This document shows, one piece after another, positions 1 to 9,698 of a stretch of 64,000 nucleotides of DNA (within the stretch, counting starts at the first letter, position 1; the number at the start of each line of letters is the position of its first letter). This DNA comes from Methanoperedens sp041648475 (lineage in GTDB: Archaea; Halobacteriota; Methanosarcinia; Methanosarcinales; Methanoperedenaceae), in the NCBI GenBank assembly GCA_041648475.1, contig JBAZOV010000010.1, forward strand, positions 1-64,000, written 5' to 3'. The notes under the pieces are model-generated. The model saw only the letters and a list, made by a program, of their open reading frames with translations. It was not told the origin of the DNA and did not search any database. Both the position numbers and the translations under genes were made by a program.

Positions 1-553
1 CTGCATTAGCGGGTAATAACAGTGAAGCTGGAGCTTCGGTAAACTTCTCAGGAATATATCTGAATGCGACAGCAACTGCGTCTTCAAACACCAGTTTTAA
101 TGTAACCACGACTGCAGCAGGAACTGGAGCTGCTTCTGTAACAACTAAGATAACCGTAGGTGGTGACATTGACGTCCTAAACCCGATAGTCGTCTCTCAA
201 GGAGCTCAAATAAATATTGCAGCAGGCGGAAACAGTAGTGCAATTGGCACAACATTAAATGTTAGTGCACCAACCATAGCCAATCTAATCGGCAGTGGAA
301 CTTACATTAACATCACTCTGCCCTCAGACAGTGGTATAACCTTTAACCGTTCAGCAATACCAACAAATAATTCCATTGGTTTGTGGATAACTTCAGTGAC
401 AATCTCGTCAAATGGTCTTATTTTGTCTGCATTAGCGGGTAATAACAGTGAAGCTGGAGCTTCGGTAAACTTCTCAGGAATATATCTGAATGCGACAGCA
501 ACTGCGTCTTCAAACACCAGTTTTAATGTAACCACGACTGCAGCAGGAACTGG
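1..553 (+). repeat. 127-bp exact direct repeat inside the surface-protein gene
   Basis: Bases 1-127 and 427-553 are identical by eye, offset 426 bp (142 codons). A third, diverged copy begins at 841. The copies encode the end of the first repeat type (L-A-G-N-N-S-E-A-G-A-S-V-N-F-S-G). Exact identity suggests recent duplication or gene conversion of the repeat unit. Confidence 0.85.
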
Positions 554-3500
554 CTCCATTCCAGTTACAACTCAAATAACAGCAACTGGTGACATTGACG
601 TCCTTAAGCCTGAAGTAGTAGGTAGCACCACGATCTATCAAGATTTAGATGGAATTCTTGGGACTGCAACAACACCAATTAATATTTCGTTAACAGTCGC
701 AAACCAGATCGGTGCAGGAACTTACATCAACATTACTCTACCATCAAGCACTGGATTAACATTTGACAGTTCATCAACAATAACAAACAACTCAATTGGC
801 TTGATGATAACTTCAGTTACAATCTCGTCAAATAAATTGTCTGCATTAGCGGGTAATGACAGTTTAGCTGGAGCTTCGGTTAACTTCTCAGGAATCAAAT
901 TGAATGTGACTGCAGCAGCAACAACACAAAACTATACGGTTAGTACAACTGCTGCTGGCCTAAATGCAGCGACAGTTACAAACTCGACAAGACAGTTTGT
1001 GATTTCACCAGTCACCGCCAATACATTTTCGGCAAGTTCCGGAAATGAAACGACGGGGCATACAGTGGGCACTACAACTACACTCACGTGGACATTAACA
1101 AATGCAACTTCCGGTATTAATTTCGGAGGGCAGAGAGTAAATTTCACCACCAACGCAACGGGTAGCCCTCTCAGTGCAGGATACAATGGTGCAACAACCT
1201 ATAATCTAACTGGCACAGATGGCAAAGTGAGCATCAACTTCACAGCACCCACAAATACGATCGGTAATTTTAGTGTTACCGCAACAATTAATGGAACAAG
1301 TTATAGTAACGTTTCTACTATATACGTAAATGGAAGCACTGCGACAAAACTGGCAATATATGTTGATGCGGCAAAGTATGCACCTAATGGTAATGCCACT
1401 ATCAATGTGACAGCCCAGGATACATATGGAAATAACGTCACCAGCGGAATTACGGTAAAACTGGCATCCAGCGCAACTGATGTAACTATCAATCCGGCAA
1501 GTACACAGGTTTTAAGTTCTGGATATGCTACGTTCTATGTAGAGAAGACGACAGCAGGAAGTGTAACGTTAACTGTGACTGATCAGTCAAGTACAAATAA
1601 ATTAATATACGCTACAGCAACTCAGGTATTCACAAGTGATATTGGAAGCATATTGATCACATCAAGTGCCGATACACTCGTGGCCAATGGGTCAGTAGCA
1701 AACCTGACAGTCCAGCTTAAAGATGTGGATGGAAATCAACTGAACCTCTCAGGACAGACTATAACTGTAGCAGCACCAAACAGCACTTTGGGAAATGTAA
1801 CAGCAATATCTGCATCTACCAACACAACTGGAGCAGCATTGTTCAATCTAACCAGCAATGCAATTGGCAATACTGGAACAGTATGGGCAAATGCAAGTAT
1901 AACCAACCAGACAGGTGTTGTACTGAGAAGCAATGTTTCAATATCCTTGGTATTGGGCACACCAGCCAATGCTACCTCGACGCTGACCAGTACAGCAGGC
2001 AATATTGCTGCTGGATCTGATTCAACATTTAGTGCACTGATCAAAGACTCGACAGGCCAGGCGCTTGAATCAGTATCAGTGACCTTCGCTATACAGAGCA
2101 CTGGAGGCTCGCTCAACAACAGCACAGCAAGCGGTACAAGTGTTATCAAGACCACTGATGCATCAGGTTACGCAAACGTAACACTGACAACAAACACAAC
2201 AGTCGGTATAAACACTGTTCGTGCAACATCAGCAACAGGTACTTTCAACAAGACGTTAAGTATCACGACCGTGAATGCAACAGCGTCAAAGCTGATCTTC
2301 ATAGGTCAGACTCCGGCAACTGGAGTAGCAATCAACTCAGTGTCAACAATAGAAGTTCAGTTGCAGGATACATACGGCAATAACATTTCGTTGTCCGGTG
2401 TAATTGTCAACTTCACAACAAGTGAAAGTGCACTTGGTACGCTTTCTGCACCGAATGCTACAACAGGCTCTGCTGGTACAGCAAATGTTACATTCACAGC
2501 GAATGCAACAAGTGGAACTACTACCATAACAGCAGCATCAGGTGTTTTGACAAGTGCTACAAGAAGCATTGGAATAACTACAATTTCAGCTATTCAGTTA
2601 ACAGCATCTCAGGTATCGATCCAGACCAATCAGACTGTTACAATAACTGCACAGCTTCTTGATGAAAATGGTGACAACTTGCCAGTAGCGAATCAGGTAA
2701 TAACCTTCTCAACAACACTAGGTGACCTTGTAAACGCTTCAGCCAACACAACAGCAACCACAACAGCGATCACAGATAGCACGGGTAAAGCCCAGATCGG
2801 ACTTAACTCCACTGTACAGTCAACAAGTGTATTCACAGCAGGAACACCAACAGTGACAGCCATTACGTCTGGTAAGAGTGCATCTATTTCCAGTGTTATA
2901 TTTGTGGGAACATTGACTGGTATAATTGTATCAGCTCCAGTAAGTACAGATGTTCTTACTCCTGCAACAATAACAGCTAAATTTGTGGATGCAAATGGAA
3001 ATGTTGTGATCCAGCAAGGAGCGACAATTACGTTCGCTACTTCACTGGGTACTCTGAGCAATAATTCTGCAATAACCATCAATTCAACAACTGGAATTGC
3101 TACAGTCAATCTCAGTAGCTCAACTGTTGGAACAGCAACAGTGTCAGCAACCGGATTGAATAAGTTAAATACTACCAGTTTAGAGTTCTATAAGTTGTCA
3201 TTGACCGTAACTGCAAACCCTGAAACAGTAACAAATCTCACAGCAGAAAATGTTACCTTCACTGTATTATCAAGTGCAGGAACAGCAGTAAGCGGTGTAA
3301 CTGTTACCTTGAGCGGCAATGTATCAACTATAAGCAACACAACTGATGCTAACGGCAGCACCATTATCAGCGTGAATGGTACAAGTGCAGGCATAATAAC
3401 AGCAACTGCAAGCAAGACTGGCTATACTGATGGAATAAAAACCATTACTGTAGAAAACCCGGCATTAACCGTAACTGCAAGCCTTGATAATGTAACCGTA

Positions 3501-4460
3501 GGCACAGCAGAAGATGTGACTTTCACTGTGATCCCGGCATTGAGCAATGTATTAGTTACATTGAGCGGTGCAGGTGTGAGCATGAATGGAACAACCATTA
3601 ATGGCACAGTAACCATAGCTGACGTGACTGCCACAACCACAGGCACAATAGCAGTGACTGCAAGCCTGAGTGGCTATACTAATGGGGAAACAACCATTAC
3701 TGCGGAATCAGCAGAAGTATTGACCACAGTACTGGTATCTTCCATAACGCCAACCAGCAGGAATGCACAGTTAGGCACACCTGTGACGTTATTCATGACA
3801 GTGATCAACGGTGGAACAGGAACCGCAACTGGCGTGAGTATTTCACAGGCATCAAACCTGACAGCAACAGTAAGCTACCAGCAGTGGAATGGAACAGCAT
3901 TCATAGGTTCAGCGAATACACCTGTGGACATAGCTGGAAACAACGGTAGAGCTGACTTTGTGCTGGCAATTAATGCAACATCAGCATTTAATAGTTCATC
4001 GATGACCTTCAATGTGTCAGGCACAAATGCAGCAGCAGCTCCAATAAGCGGAGTTAACACGCTAACGATCTCAGCAAGCGCCACACCGTCGGCGGATGTC
4101 ATTATGATATCAACAAATCTGAACGTGAGCACACCGGTTAACAACGGAACTTTCTTTGCCCTGGCTACCATGAATGTTGGCGGAGCAAGTGCAACAGGAG
4201 TAAGCTTAGTCGTTAATGTACCAACATCAATAACAGGACTTGCATATGCGGTGAACCAGACCAATGCAACAACCGGAGCTATAATTGGTCCAGCAACCGG
4301 ATTGACCATTGCAGTGAATGCTCAGCCTACCTTTGGCGTGTGGCTGACACCGACACAAGCGATAACCTTTGATCCAACGAACAACAGGATAACGCTTAAG
4401 TTGGTAGATGTCAACGGCAAGGTAATCGGAGCACAGTCAGTGGCAGTATCCACAACGTAA
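1..4460 (+). CDS. Giant secreted Ig-repeat surface protein, 5'-truncated by the window edge
   Basis: The frame is open from base 3 with no stop, so the gene begins before the window; the first ATG seen (381) is internal. The visible ~1485 residues are almost wholly Thr/Ser/Asn/Ala-rich beta-sandwich repeats with many N-x-S/T sites. First come ~140-residue units (N-I-T-L-P-S ... V-N-F-S-G-I). Then follows a series of invasin/Big_1-type Ig domains marked by Q-D-x-Y-G-N and D-x-x-G-x-A-x-V. Two short carboxypeptidase-regulatory-like units (T-L-S-G ... T-A-S-x-x-G-Y-T) precede a ~240-residue C-terminal module from ~3737, starting I-T-P-T-S-R-N-A-Q and ending G-A-Q-S-V-A-V-S-T-T. That module recurs in six other proteins here. 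No transmembrane tail or PGF/PEF-type sorting tail is present. Likely extracellular and glycosylated, structural or adhesive. No catalytic motif seen. Confidence 0.9.
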   Translation, partial: ALAGNNSEAGASVNFSGIYLNATATASSNTSFNVTTTAAGTGAASVTTKITVGGDIDVLNPIVVSQGAQINIAAGGNSSAIGTTLNVSAPTIANLIGSGTYINITLPSDSGITFNRSAIPTNNSIGLWITSVTISSNGLILSALAGNNSEAGASVNFSGIYLNATATASSNTSFNVTTTAAGTGSIPVTTQITATGDIDVLKPEVVGSTTIYQDLDGILGTATTPINISLTVANQIGAGTYINITLPSSTGLTFDSSSTITNNSIGLMITSVTISSNKLSALAGNDSLAGASVNFSGIKLNVTAAATTQNYTVSTTAAGLNAATVTNSTRQFVISPVTANTFSASSGNETTGHTVGTTTTLTWTLTNATSGINFGGQRVNFTTNATGSPLSAGYNGATTYNLTGTDGKVSINFTAPTNTIGNFSVTATINGTSYSNVSTIYVNGSTATKLAIYVDAAKYAPNGNATINVTAQDTYGNNVTSGITVKLASSATDVTINPASTQVLSSGYATFYVEKTTAGSVTLTVTDQSSTNKLIYATATQVFTSDIGSILITSSADTLVANGSVANLTVQLKDVDGNQLNLSGQTITVAAPNSTLGNVTAISASTNTTGAALFNLTSNAIGNTGTVWANASITNQTGVVLRSNVSISLVLGTPANATSTLTSTAGNIAAGSDSTFSALIKDSTGQALESVSVTFAIQSTGGSLNNSTASGTSVIKTTDASGYANVTLTTNTTVGINTVRATSATGTFNKTLSITTVNATASKLIFIGQTPATGVAINSVSTIEVQLQDTYGNNISLSGVIVNFTTSESALGTLSAPNATTGSAGTANVTFTANATSGTTTITAASGVLTSATRSIGITTISAIQLTASQVSIQTNQTVTITAQLLDENGDNLPVANQVITFSTTLGDLVNASANTTATTTAITDSTGKAQIGLNSTVQSTSVFTAGTPTVTAITSGKSASISSVIFVGTLTGIIVSAPVSTDVLTPATITAKFVDANGNVVIQQGATITFATSLGTLSNNSAITINSTTGIATVNLSSSTVGTATVSATGLNKLNTTSLEFYKLSLTVTANPETVTNLTAENVTFTVLSSAGTAVSGVTVTLSGNVSTISNTTDANGSTIISVNGTSAGIITATASKTGYTDGIKTITVENPALTVTASLDNVTVGTAEDVTFTVIPALSNVLVTLSGAGVSMNGTTINGTVTIADVTATTTGTIAVTASLSGYTNGETTITAESAEVLTTVLVSSITPTSRNAQLGTPVTLFMTVINGGTGTATGVSISQASNLTATVSYQQWNGTAFIGSANTPVDIAGNNGRADFVLAINATSAFNSSSMTFNVSGTNAAAAPISGVNTLTISASATPSADVIMISTNLNVSTPVNNGTFFALATMNVGGASATGVSLVVNVPTSITGLAYAVNQTNATTGAIIGPATGLTIAVNAQPTFGVWLTPTQAITFDPTNNRITLKLVDVNGKVIGAQSVAVSTT

Positions 4461-4890
4461 AATATACAACATAAAAAAGAGGTGTTTATGAAAATAAACA
4501 CCACTCTTTTCTTTTTTTTTATTAAATATCACTTTGCGGCGCAGATTTGCTCCAAAATCTGATTATAGTCAAAAACACAATTTATTTTACGTTTTAGTTC
4601 GTACCAGTTCGGTGCTTTTTTCATTTATCCTGTCGATCCTGTCTGAAAAAGACACAGACACCCATAGGCAGTGGCCACATCTATGATAATGATGATATTT
4701 TTTTAGCTGAAAACCAAAATTATTTAATACCTTCAATGAGTATCATAATTGTCATAATGTATAAAGGATGACTCAACCAAATTGCCTGACATCTTCGGAT
4801 GTTTCGGCTTTTGTGGCCTCTTAATATGGGCTATGGTGCGTTTCACCCAATATATTAATGATATTAATAAAAATTGAGGAAATTAATATT
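4461..4890. other. Intergenic region between two surface-protein genes
   Basis: After the hairpin terminator I see no gene. The stretch is AT-rich, with TATA-like runs such as 4720-4729 and around 4850. GAGGA at 4876-4880 is the ribosome-binding site of the next gene. No convincing tRNA or repeat was seen. Confidence 0.6.
4474..4520 (+). terminator. Hairpin plus T-tract terminator after the first surface gene
   Basis: The arm ending in GTGTTTAT (to 4489) pairs with ATAAACAC from 4494 across a GAAA loop. The stem extends through GAGG/CTC with one bulged base and is followed by a run of Ts up to 4520. It lies 14 bases after the stop codon. Confidence 0.7.
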
Positions 4891-7800
4891 ATGAATAAAA
4901 AAACGGATAGTTTTAAAAATATAATAACTGTGCTTCTGACAATGCTGCTTTTAGGGATTGCGGCAGGGCCGGCGAGCGCGGCGGCAGACATTGTTATTGA
5001 TAATGCAAGAATCACGTCTTCGAAGACCGTATTAGTAACTTTTGGTGCTCATGAAGGAAATCTTAATTTAGTGGATCAAAACAAGTGGCATATTGATGTA
5101 GGTGACGGTGGGCTTACCCCATTAAATTCAACGAATGCGGATATCATTTCATATACTTCTCCTTATATAATTACTTTTACTTTTCCCGGAACACCCTTTA
5201 GCGACACTAGTAAATCGTATAATGCATCAGAGGGTTTGTATGTTGATAATAATGGTGTAGCTACTACCTTTAGTACGAATACAATTGTTACACATGATGT
5301 TTCTAAAGCAATTGCAGATGGACAGGCACCAACTGTTGCCTTGAATTACAGCGCAAATCCCGCAAAAGCAGGATCAATGACAATAACAGCAACATACTCT
5401 GAAGCAATTGTTGGCACACCCAAAATAAGCATTAACCAGTCAGGCACTACTAATATAACCATTCAAGATATGGCAAATAGTGGGGATCAGACTGTTTGGA
5501 CTTATTCTTATACAGTGAATACCGCAACAGGCGGAACATATATTGACGGTACTGCAACTGTAAGTTTGTCCACAGTAGTAGATGCTGCAGGATACAATGC
5601 AGGTTCACCAACAGGAACAACCTTTACAATTGACACAACCGCACCAGCGGTTGCCTTGAGTTACAGTGCAAATCCCGCAAAAGCAGGAGCAATGACTGTA
5701 ACTGCAACATACTCAGAAGTAATTATTGGCACACCCGCAATAAGCATTAACCAGCCAGGTACTACTGATATAACTACTCAAGATATGACAGATAGTGGGG
5801 ATCAGACTGTTTGGACTTATTTATATACTGTAAATACCACAAATGGTGGGGCATATGTTGATGGCGCTGCTACTGTAAGTTTGTCTGACGTTACTGATAA
5901 TGCAACAAATAATGCAGATTCACCAACAGGAACAACTTTTACAATCGACACAACTGCACCAACTGTTGCCTTGAGTTACAGCGCAAATCCCGCAAAAGCC
6001 GGATCAATGACAATAACTGCAACCTACTCAGAAGCAATTGTTGGCACCCCCAAAATAAGCATTAACCAGTCAGGTACTACTAATATAACTACTCAAGATA
6101 TGGCAAATAGTGGGGATCAGACTGTTTGGACTTATTCTTATACAGTGAATACCGCAAATGGTGGAGCATATGTTGATGGCGCTGCTACTGTAAGTTTGTC
6201 TGACGTTACTGATAATGCAACAAATAATGCAGATTCACCAACAGGAGCAACCTTTACAATTGACACAACCGCACCAACTGTTGCAATAACCGCCCCGACT
6301 GCTGGAACGACAGTCAAAGGTACTGCAATCGTATCATTTACAGACACTGACCTCACCTCGGCACAATGCTCGATAGACAACACAGCATGGATAGCATGCA
6401 CAAGCGGAATAACCACACTCAGCGAGATCACCGGATTCAATGATCTAGGTGAAGTAGCATTTACGCTTTACTTAAAAGACACTGATGCAGCAGGAAACGT
6501 AGGAACAGATACAGCAGGAATATTAAAAGACACCACTGCACCATCCGTTGCCTTGAGTTATAGCGCAAATCCCGCAAAAGCAGGTGCAATGACAATAACT
6601 GCAACCTACTCTGAAGCAATTGTTGGAACACCCGCAATAAGCATTAACCAGCCAGGCACTACTGATATAACTACTCAAGATATGACAGATAGTGGGGATC
6701 AGACCGTTTGGACTTATTTATATACTGTAAATACCACAAATGGCGGAACATATATTGACGGCACTGCAATTGTAAGTTTATCCACAGTTGCTGATGCTGC
6801 GCTAAATAATGCCAGTTCACCAACAGGAACGACCTTTACAATTGATACAACAGCACCAACAGTTGCTTTGAGTTACAGCGCAAATCCCGCAAAAGCAGGA
6901 GCAATGACTGTAACTGCAACATACTCTGAAGTAATTGTTGGCACACCCACAATAAGCATTGACCAGCCCGGTTCTACTGATATAACCACTCTAGCTATGA
7001 TTGGCGGTGCAACTGTTTGGACTTATGTTTATACTGTAAATACCGCAACTGGCGGAGCATATATTGACGGCGTCTCAACTGTAAGTTTATCTACCGTTGC
7101 TGATGCTGCGACAAATAATGTCATCTCATCAACAGGAACAACCTTTACAATTGACACAACCGCACCAACGGTTGCAATAACCGCCCCAACTGCTGGAACA
7201 ACGGTCAAAGGCACTTCAACCGTATCATTTACAGACACTGACCTCACTTCGGCACAATGTTCTATAGACAACACAGCATGGGTAGCATGCACAAGCGCAG
7301 TAACCACACTCAGCGAGATCACCGGATTCAATGATCTAGGTGAAGTAGCATTTACGCTTTACTTAAAAGATACTGACGCAGCAGGAAACTCAGGAACAGA
7401 TACAGCAGGAATATTAAAAGACACAACCGCACCAACCGTTGCCTTGAGTTACAGCGCAAATCCCGCAAAAGAAGGTACAATGACAATAACTGCAACATAC
7501 TCTGAAGCAATTGTTGGCACACCCACAATAAGCATTAACCAGCCCGGTACTACTGATATAACAGCCCAGGCTATGAGTGGTGGAGCAACTGTCTGGACTT
7601 ATGCTTATTCAGTGAATACCGCAACTGACGGAACATATATTGACGGCGTCTCAACTGTAAGTTTATCCACAGTGGCAGATGCTGCAGGATACAATGCAGG
7701 CACACCGTCAGGAACAACATTTACAATCGACACAACCGCACCATCCGTTGCCTTGAGTTACAGCGCAAATCCCGCAAAAGCAGGATCAATGACAATAACT

Positions 7801-9612
7801 GCAACATACTCTGAAGTAATTGTTGGCACACCAACAATAAGCATTAACCAGCCAGGCACTACTGATATAACAGCCCAGGCTATGATTGGCGGTGCAACTG
7901 TCTGGACTTATGCTTATACGGCGAATACCGCAACTGGCGGAACATATATTGACGGCACCTCAACTGTAAGTTTGTCTAACGTTGCTGATGCTGCGACCAA
8001 TAATGCCGATGCGCCAACAGGAACAACTTTTACAATTGACACAACTGCGCCAACATTCACAGCAGCACGAACTGCCCTGAACGCAATTGTTCTGACTTTC
8101 TCGGAAAATGTAGATGTAACTACTACAGCTGGCCAGGGTTACACGCTCTCCTCAGGTACGGTTAGTGTAAACACAGATCCGGCAGGCTCTGGCAATAAAA
8201 TAACACTTACAACCTCTGGTGTATCTGGCACGCCGACTGTAACTTATGGAGCTGCTGCAGGCACAACAGTTGATACAGCGGCAAACGAAGTAGCAAATGG
8301 ATTCAGCGCAGTTGCTTCATCTGGATCGGCAGCAAGCATTGTGGTTACTGCTAGCAATACCTCACCAATGGTGAATGCGACAGTAAGTATAAATGCCACA
8401 GTTAAAGACAGCAGTGGCCTCACCTCTGGATCTCTTGGCAATGGAACTATAAGCTTTCTTGCAAACGGCATAGGGTTTGCTTCGGCTACTCTTTCAGATG
8501 GGATGGCTAGCACAACATATACCAGAGCAACTGCAGGGGCTGTAACAATAACTGCCTTCTACAATGCAACATTGCAAAATGTCACCACTGTGACCTTTAC
8601 GGCAGCAGTACTTCCGGCATTGACAGTATCCGCCAGCCCTGCTAATGTAACATCAGGCATGCCAACCAGTGTGAGCTTCACTGTGACCCCGGCATTGAGC
8701 GGTGTATTAGTTACACTGAGCGGTGCGGGTGTGAGTGTGAATGGAACAACCACAAATGGCACAGTAACCATAAATGGCGTGAATGCCACAAGCGCAGGCA
8801 CAATAACAGCAACTGCAAGCAAGAGTGGCTATACAAGCAACACAACAACCATTACTGCGAAAGAAGCAGAAACAGAGACTCCGGCACTGGCATCAGCCAT
8901 AACGCCAAACAGCAGGAATGCGCAGTTAGGCACACCAGTGACGTTATTCATGTCAGTGATCAACGGCGGAACAGCAACAGCGACGGGCGTGAGTATAAAA
9001 CAGAACTCAAGCCTGCCAGCAACTGTAAGCTACCAGCAGTGGAATGGAACATCGCTAATCGGATCAGCGGACACACCGATGAACATGGTTGAAGGCGCTA
9101 CAGCTAACTTTGTGCTGACAATTAATGCAACATCAGCGTTTGAAATCTCATCGATGACCTTCAACGTGTCCAGTACCAATGGGGCAACTGCTCCAATAAG
9201 CGCAGTTAACACGTTAACGATCTCAGCAAACGCCACACCGTCGGCAGATGTCATTATAGTCTCCACAACTCTGAACGTGAGCACACCGGTTAACAACGCA
9301 ACTACCTTTGCTTTAGCTACCATGAACGTTGGCGGAACAAATGCAACAGGAGTAAGCTTAGAACTGAGCATACCATCCACGATAACAGGACTGGCATACC
9401 AGGTTAACCAGACCAATTCAACAACCGGAGCTATAATTGGTCCAGCAACCGGGCTGACCATTGAAATAGGCGATACGCCAACCTTTGCAGTGTTCCTGAC
9501 ACCGACTGAAGCTATAACCTATGATCCATCGAACAACAGGATAATGCTACAGTTGGTAGATGGCAGCGGCAAGGTAATCGGAGCGCAATCAGTGGCGGTA
9601 TCCACACTTTAA
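4891..9612 (+). CDS. Secreted Ig-repeat surface protein with shared C-terminal module
   Basis: The start at 4891 is preferred over 4858 because GAGGA lies 10 bases upstream and the Met begins a clean signal peptide (M-N-K-K ... hydrophobic core ... A-S-A-A-A). After a ~110-residue N-terminal domain come seven ~105-residue Ig-like repeats (V-A-L-S-Y-S-A-N-P-A-K-A-G) joined by F-T-I-D-T-T-A-P. They are interrupted twice by an 89-residue module (V-A-I-T-A-P-T-A-G) with a cysteine pair that could form a disulfide. A SwmB-like domain, a Big_3-type Ig domain and a C-A-R-like unit follow. The shared ~240-residue C-terminal module starts near 8890 and ends G-A-Q-S-V-A-V-S-T-L. Many N-glycosylation sequons; no enzyme motif. 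Probably a cell-surface fibre or adhesin. Confidence 0.88.
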   Translation: MNKKTDSFKNIITVLLTMLLLGIAAGPASAAADIVIDNARITSSKTVLVTFGAHEGNLNLVDQNKWHIDVGDGGLTPLNSTNADIISYTSPYIITFTFPGTPFSDTSKSYNASEGLYVDNNGVATTFSTNTIVTHDVSKAIADGQAPTVALNYSANPAKAGSMTITATYSEAIVGTPKISINQSGTTNITIQDMANSGDQTVWTYSYTVNTATGGTYIDGTATVSLSTVVDAAGYNAGSPTGTTFTIDTTAPAVALSYSANPAKAGAMTVTATYSEVIIGTPAISINQPGTTDITTQDMTDSGDQTVWTYLYTVNTTNGGAYVDGAATVSLSDVTDNATNNADSPTGTTFTIDTTAPTVALSYSANPAKAGSMTITATYSEAIVGTPKISINQSGTTNITTQDMANSGDQTVWTYSYTVNTANGGAYVDGAATVSLSDVTDNATNNADSPTGATFTIDTTAPTVAITAPTAGTTVKGTAIVSFTDTDLTSAQCSIDNTAWIACTSGITTLSEITGFNDLGEVAFTLYLKDTDAAGNVGTDTAGILKDTTAPSVALSYSANPAKAGAMTITATYSEAIVGTPAISINQPGTTDITTQDMTDSGDQTVWTYLYTVNTTNGGTYIDGTAIVSLSTVADAALNNASSPTGTTFTIDTTAPTVALSYSANPAKAGAMTVTATYSEVIVGTPTISIDQPGSTDITTLAMIGGATVWTYVYTVNTATGGAYIDGVSTVSLSTVADAATNNVISSTGTTFTIDTTAPTVAITAPTAGTTVKGTSTVSFTDTDLTSAQCSIDNTAWVACTSAVTTLSEITGFNDLGEVAFTLYLKDTDAAGNSGTDTAGILKDTTAPTVALSYSANPAKEGTMTITATYSEAIVGTPTISINQPGTTDITAQAMSGGATVWTYAYSVNTATDGTYIDGVSTVSLSTVADAAGYNAGTPSGTTFTIDTTAPSVALSYSANPAKAGSMTITATYSEVIVGTPTISINQPGTTDITAQAMIGGATVWTYAYTANTATGGTYIDGTSTVSLSNVADAATNNADAPTGTTFTIDTTAPTFTAARTALNAIVLTFSENVDVTTTAGQGYTLSSGTVSVNTDPAGSGNKITLTTSGVSGTPTVTYGAAAGTTVDTAANEVANGFSAVASSGSAASIVVTASNTSPMVNATVSINATVKDSSGLTSGSLGNGTISFLANGIGFASATLSDGMASTTYTRATAGAVTITAFYNATLQNVTTVTFTAAVLPALTVSASPANVTSGMPTSVSFTVTPALSGVLVTLSGAGVSVNGTTTNGTVTINGVNATSAGTITATASKSGYTSNTTTITAKEAETETPALASAITPNSRNAQLGTPVTLFMSVINGGTATATGVSIKQNSSLPATVSYQQWNGTSLIGSADTPMNMVEGATANFVLTINATSAFEISSMTFNVSSTNGATAPISAVNTLTISANATPSADVIIVSTTLNVSTPVNNATTFALATMNVGGTNATGVSLELSIPSTITGLAYQVNQTNSTTGAIIGPATGLTIEIGDTPTFAVFLTPTEAITYDPSNNRIMLQLVDGSGKVIGAQSVAVSTL
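5335..8055 (+). repeat. Seven ~315-bp tandem Ig-coding repeats with two interspersed 267-bp modules
   Basis: Repeat starts are at 5335, 5650, 5965, 6547, 6862, 7438 and 7747, each 309-315 bp. The two 267-bp modules occupy 6280-6546 and 7171-7437 and are almost identical to each other. Order is R-R-R-A-R-R-A-R-R, consistent with duplication of an R-R-A block. Confidence 0.9.
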
Positions 9613-9698
9613 ACAAAGCCAATGATAAATTTAAATACAAGAAAAAACACATCTTAAGTTGTATCATTGTGGTTTTTACAAACCAGGTGGAATATATT

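Noticed and set aside
302..4504. Minus-strand open frames opposite the first surface gene, and similar ones opposite the other large Thr/Ala-rich genes
   Set aside because: They are shadows produced by the biased codon use of the real plus-strand genes, with Val/Leu-rich nonsense translations and no start signals.
4858..4890. Earlier ATG start for the second surface gene
   Set aside because: It would add 11 charged residues before a clean signal peptide, and the ribosome-binding site GAGGA fits the ATG at 4891.
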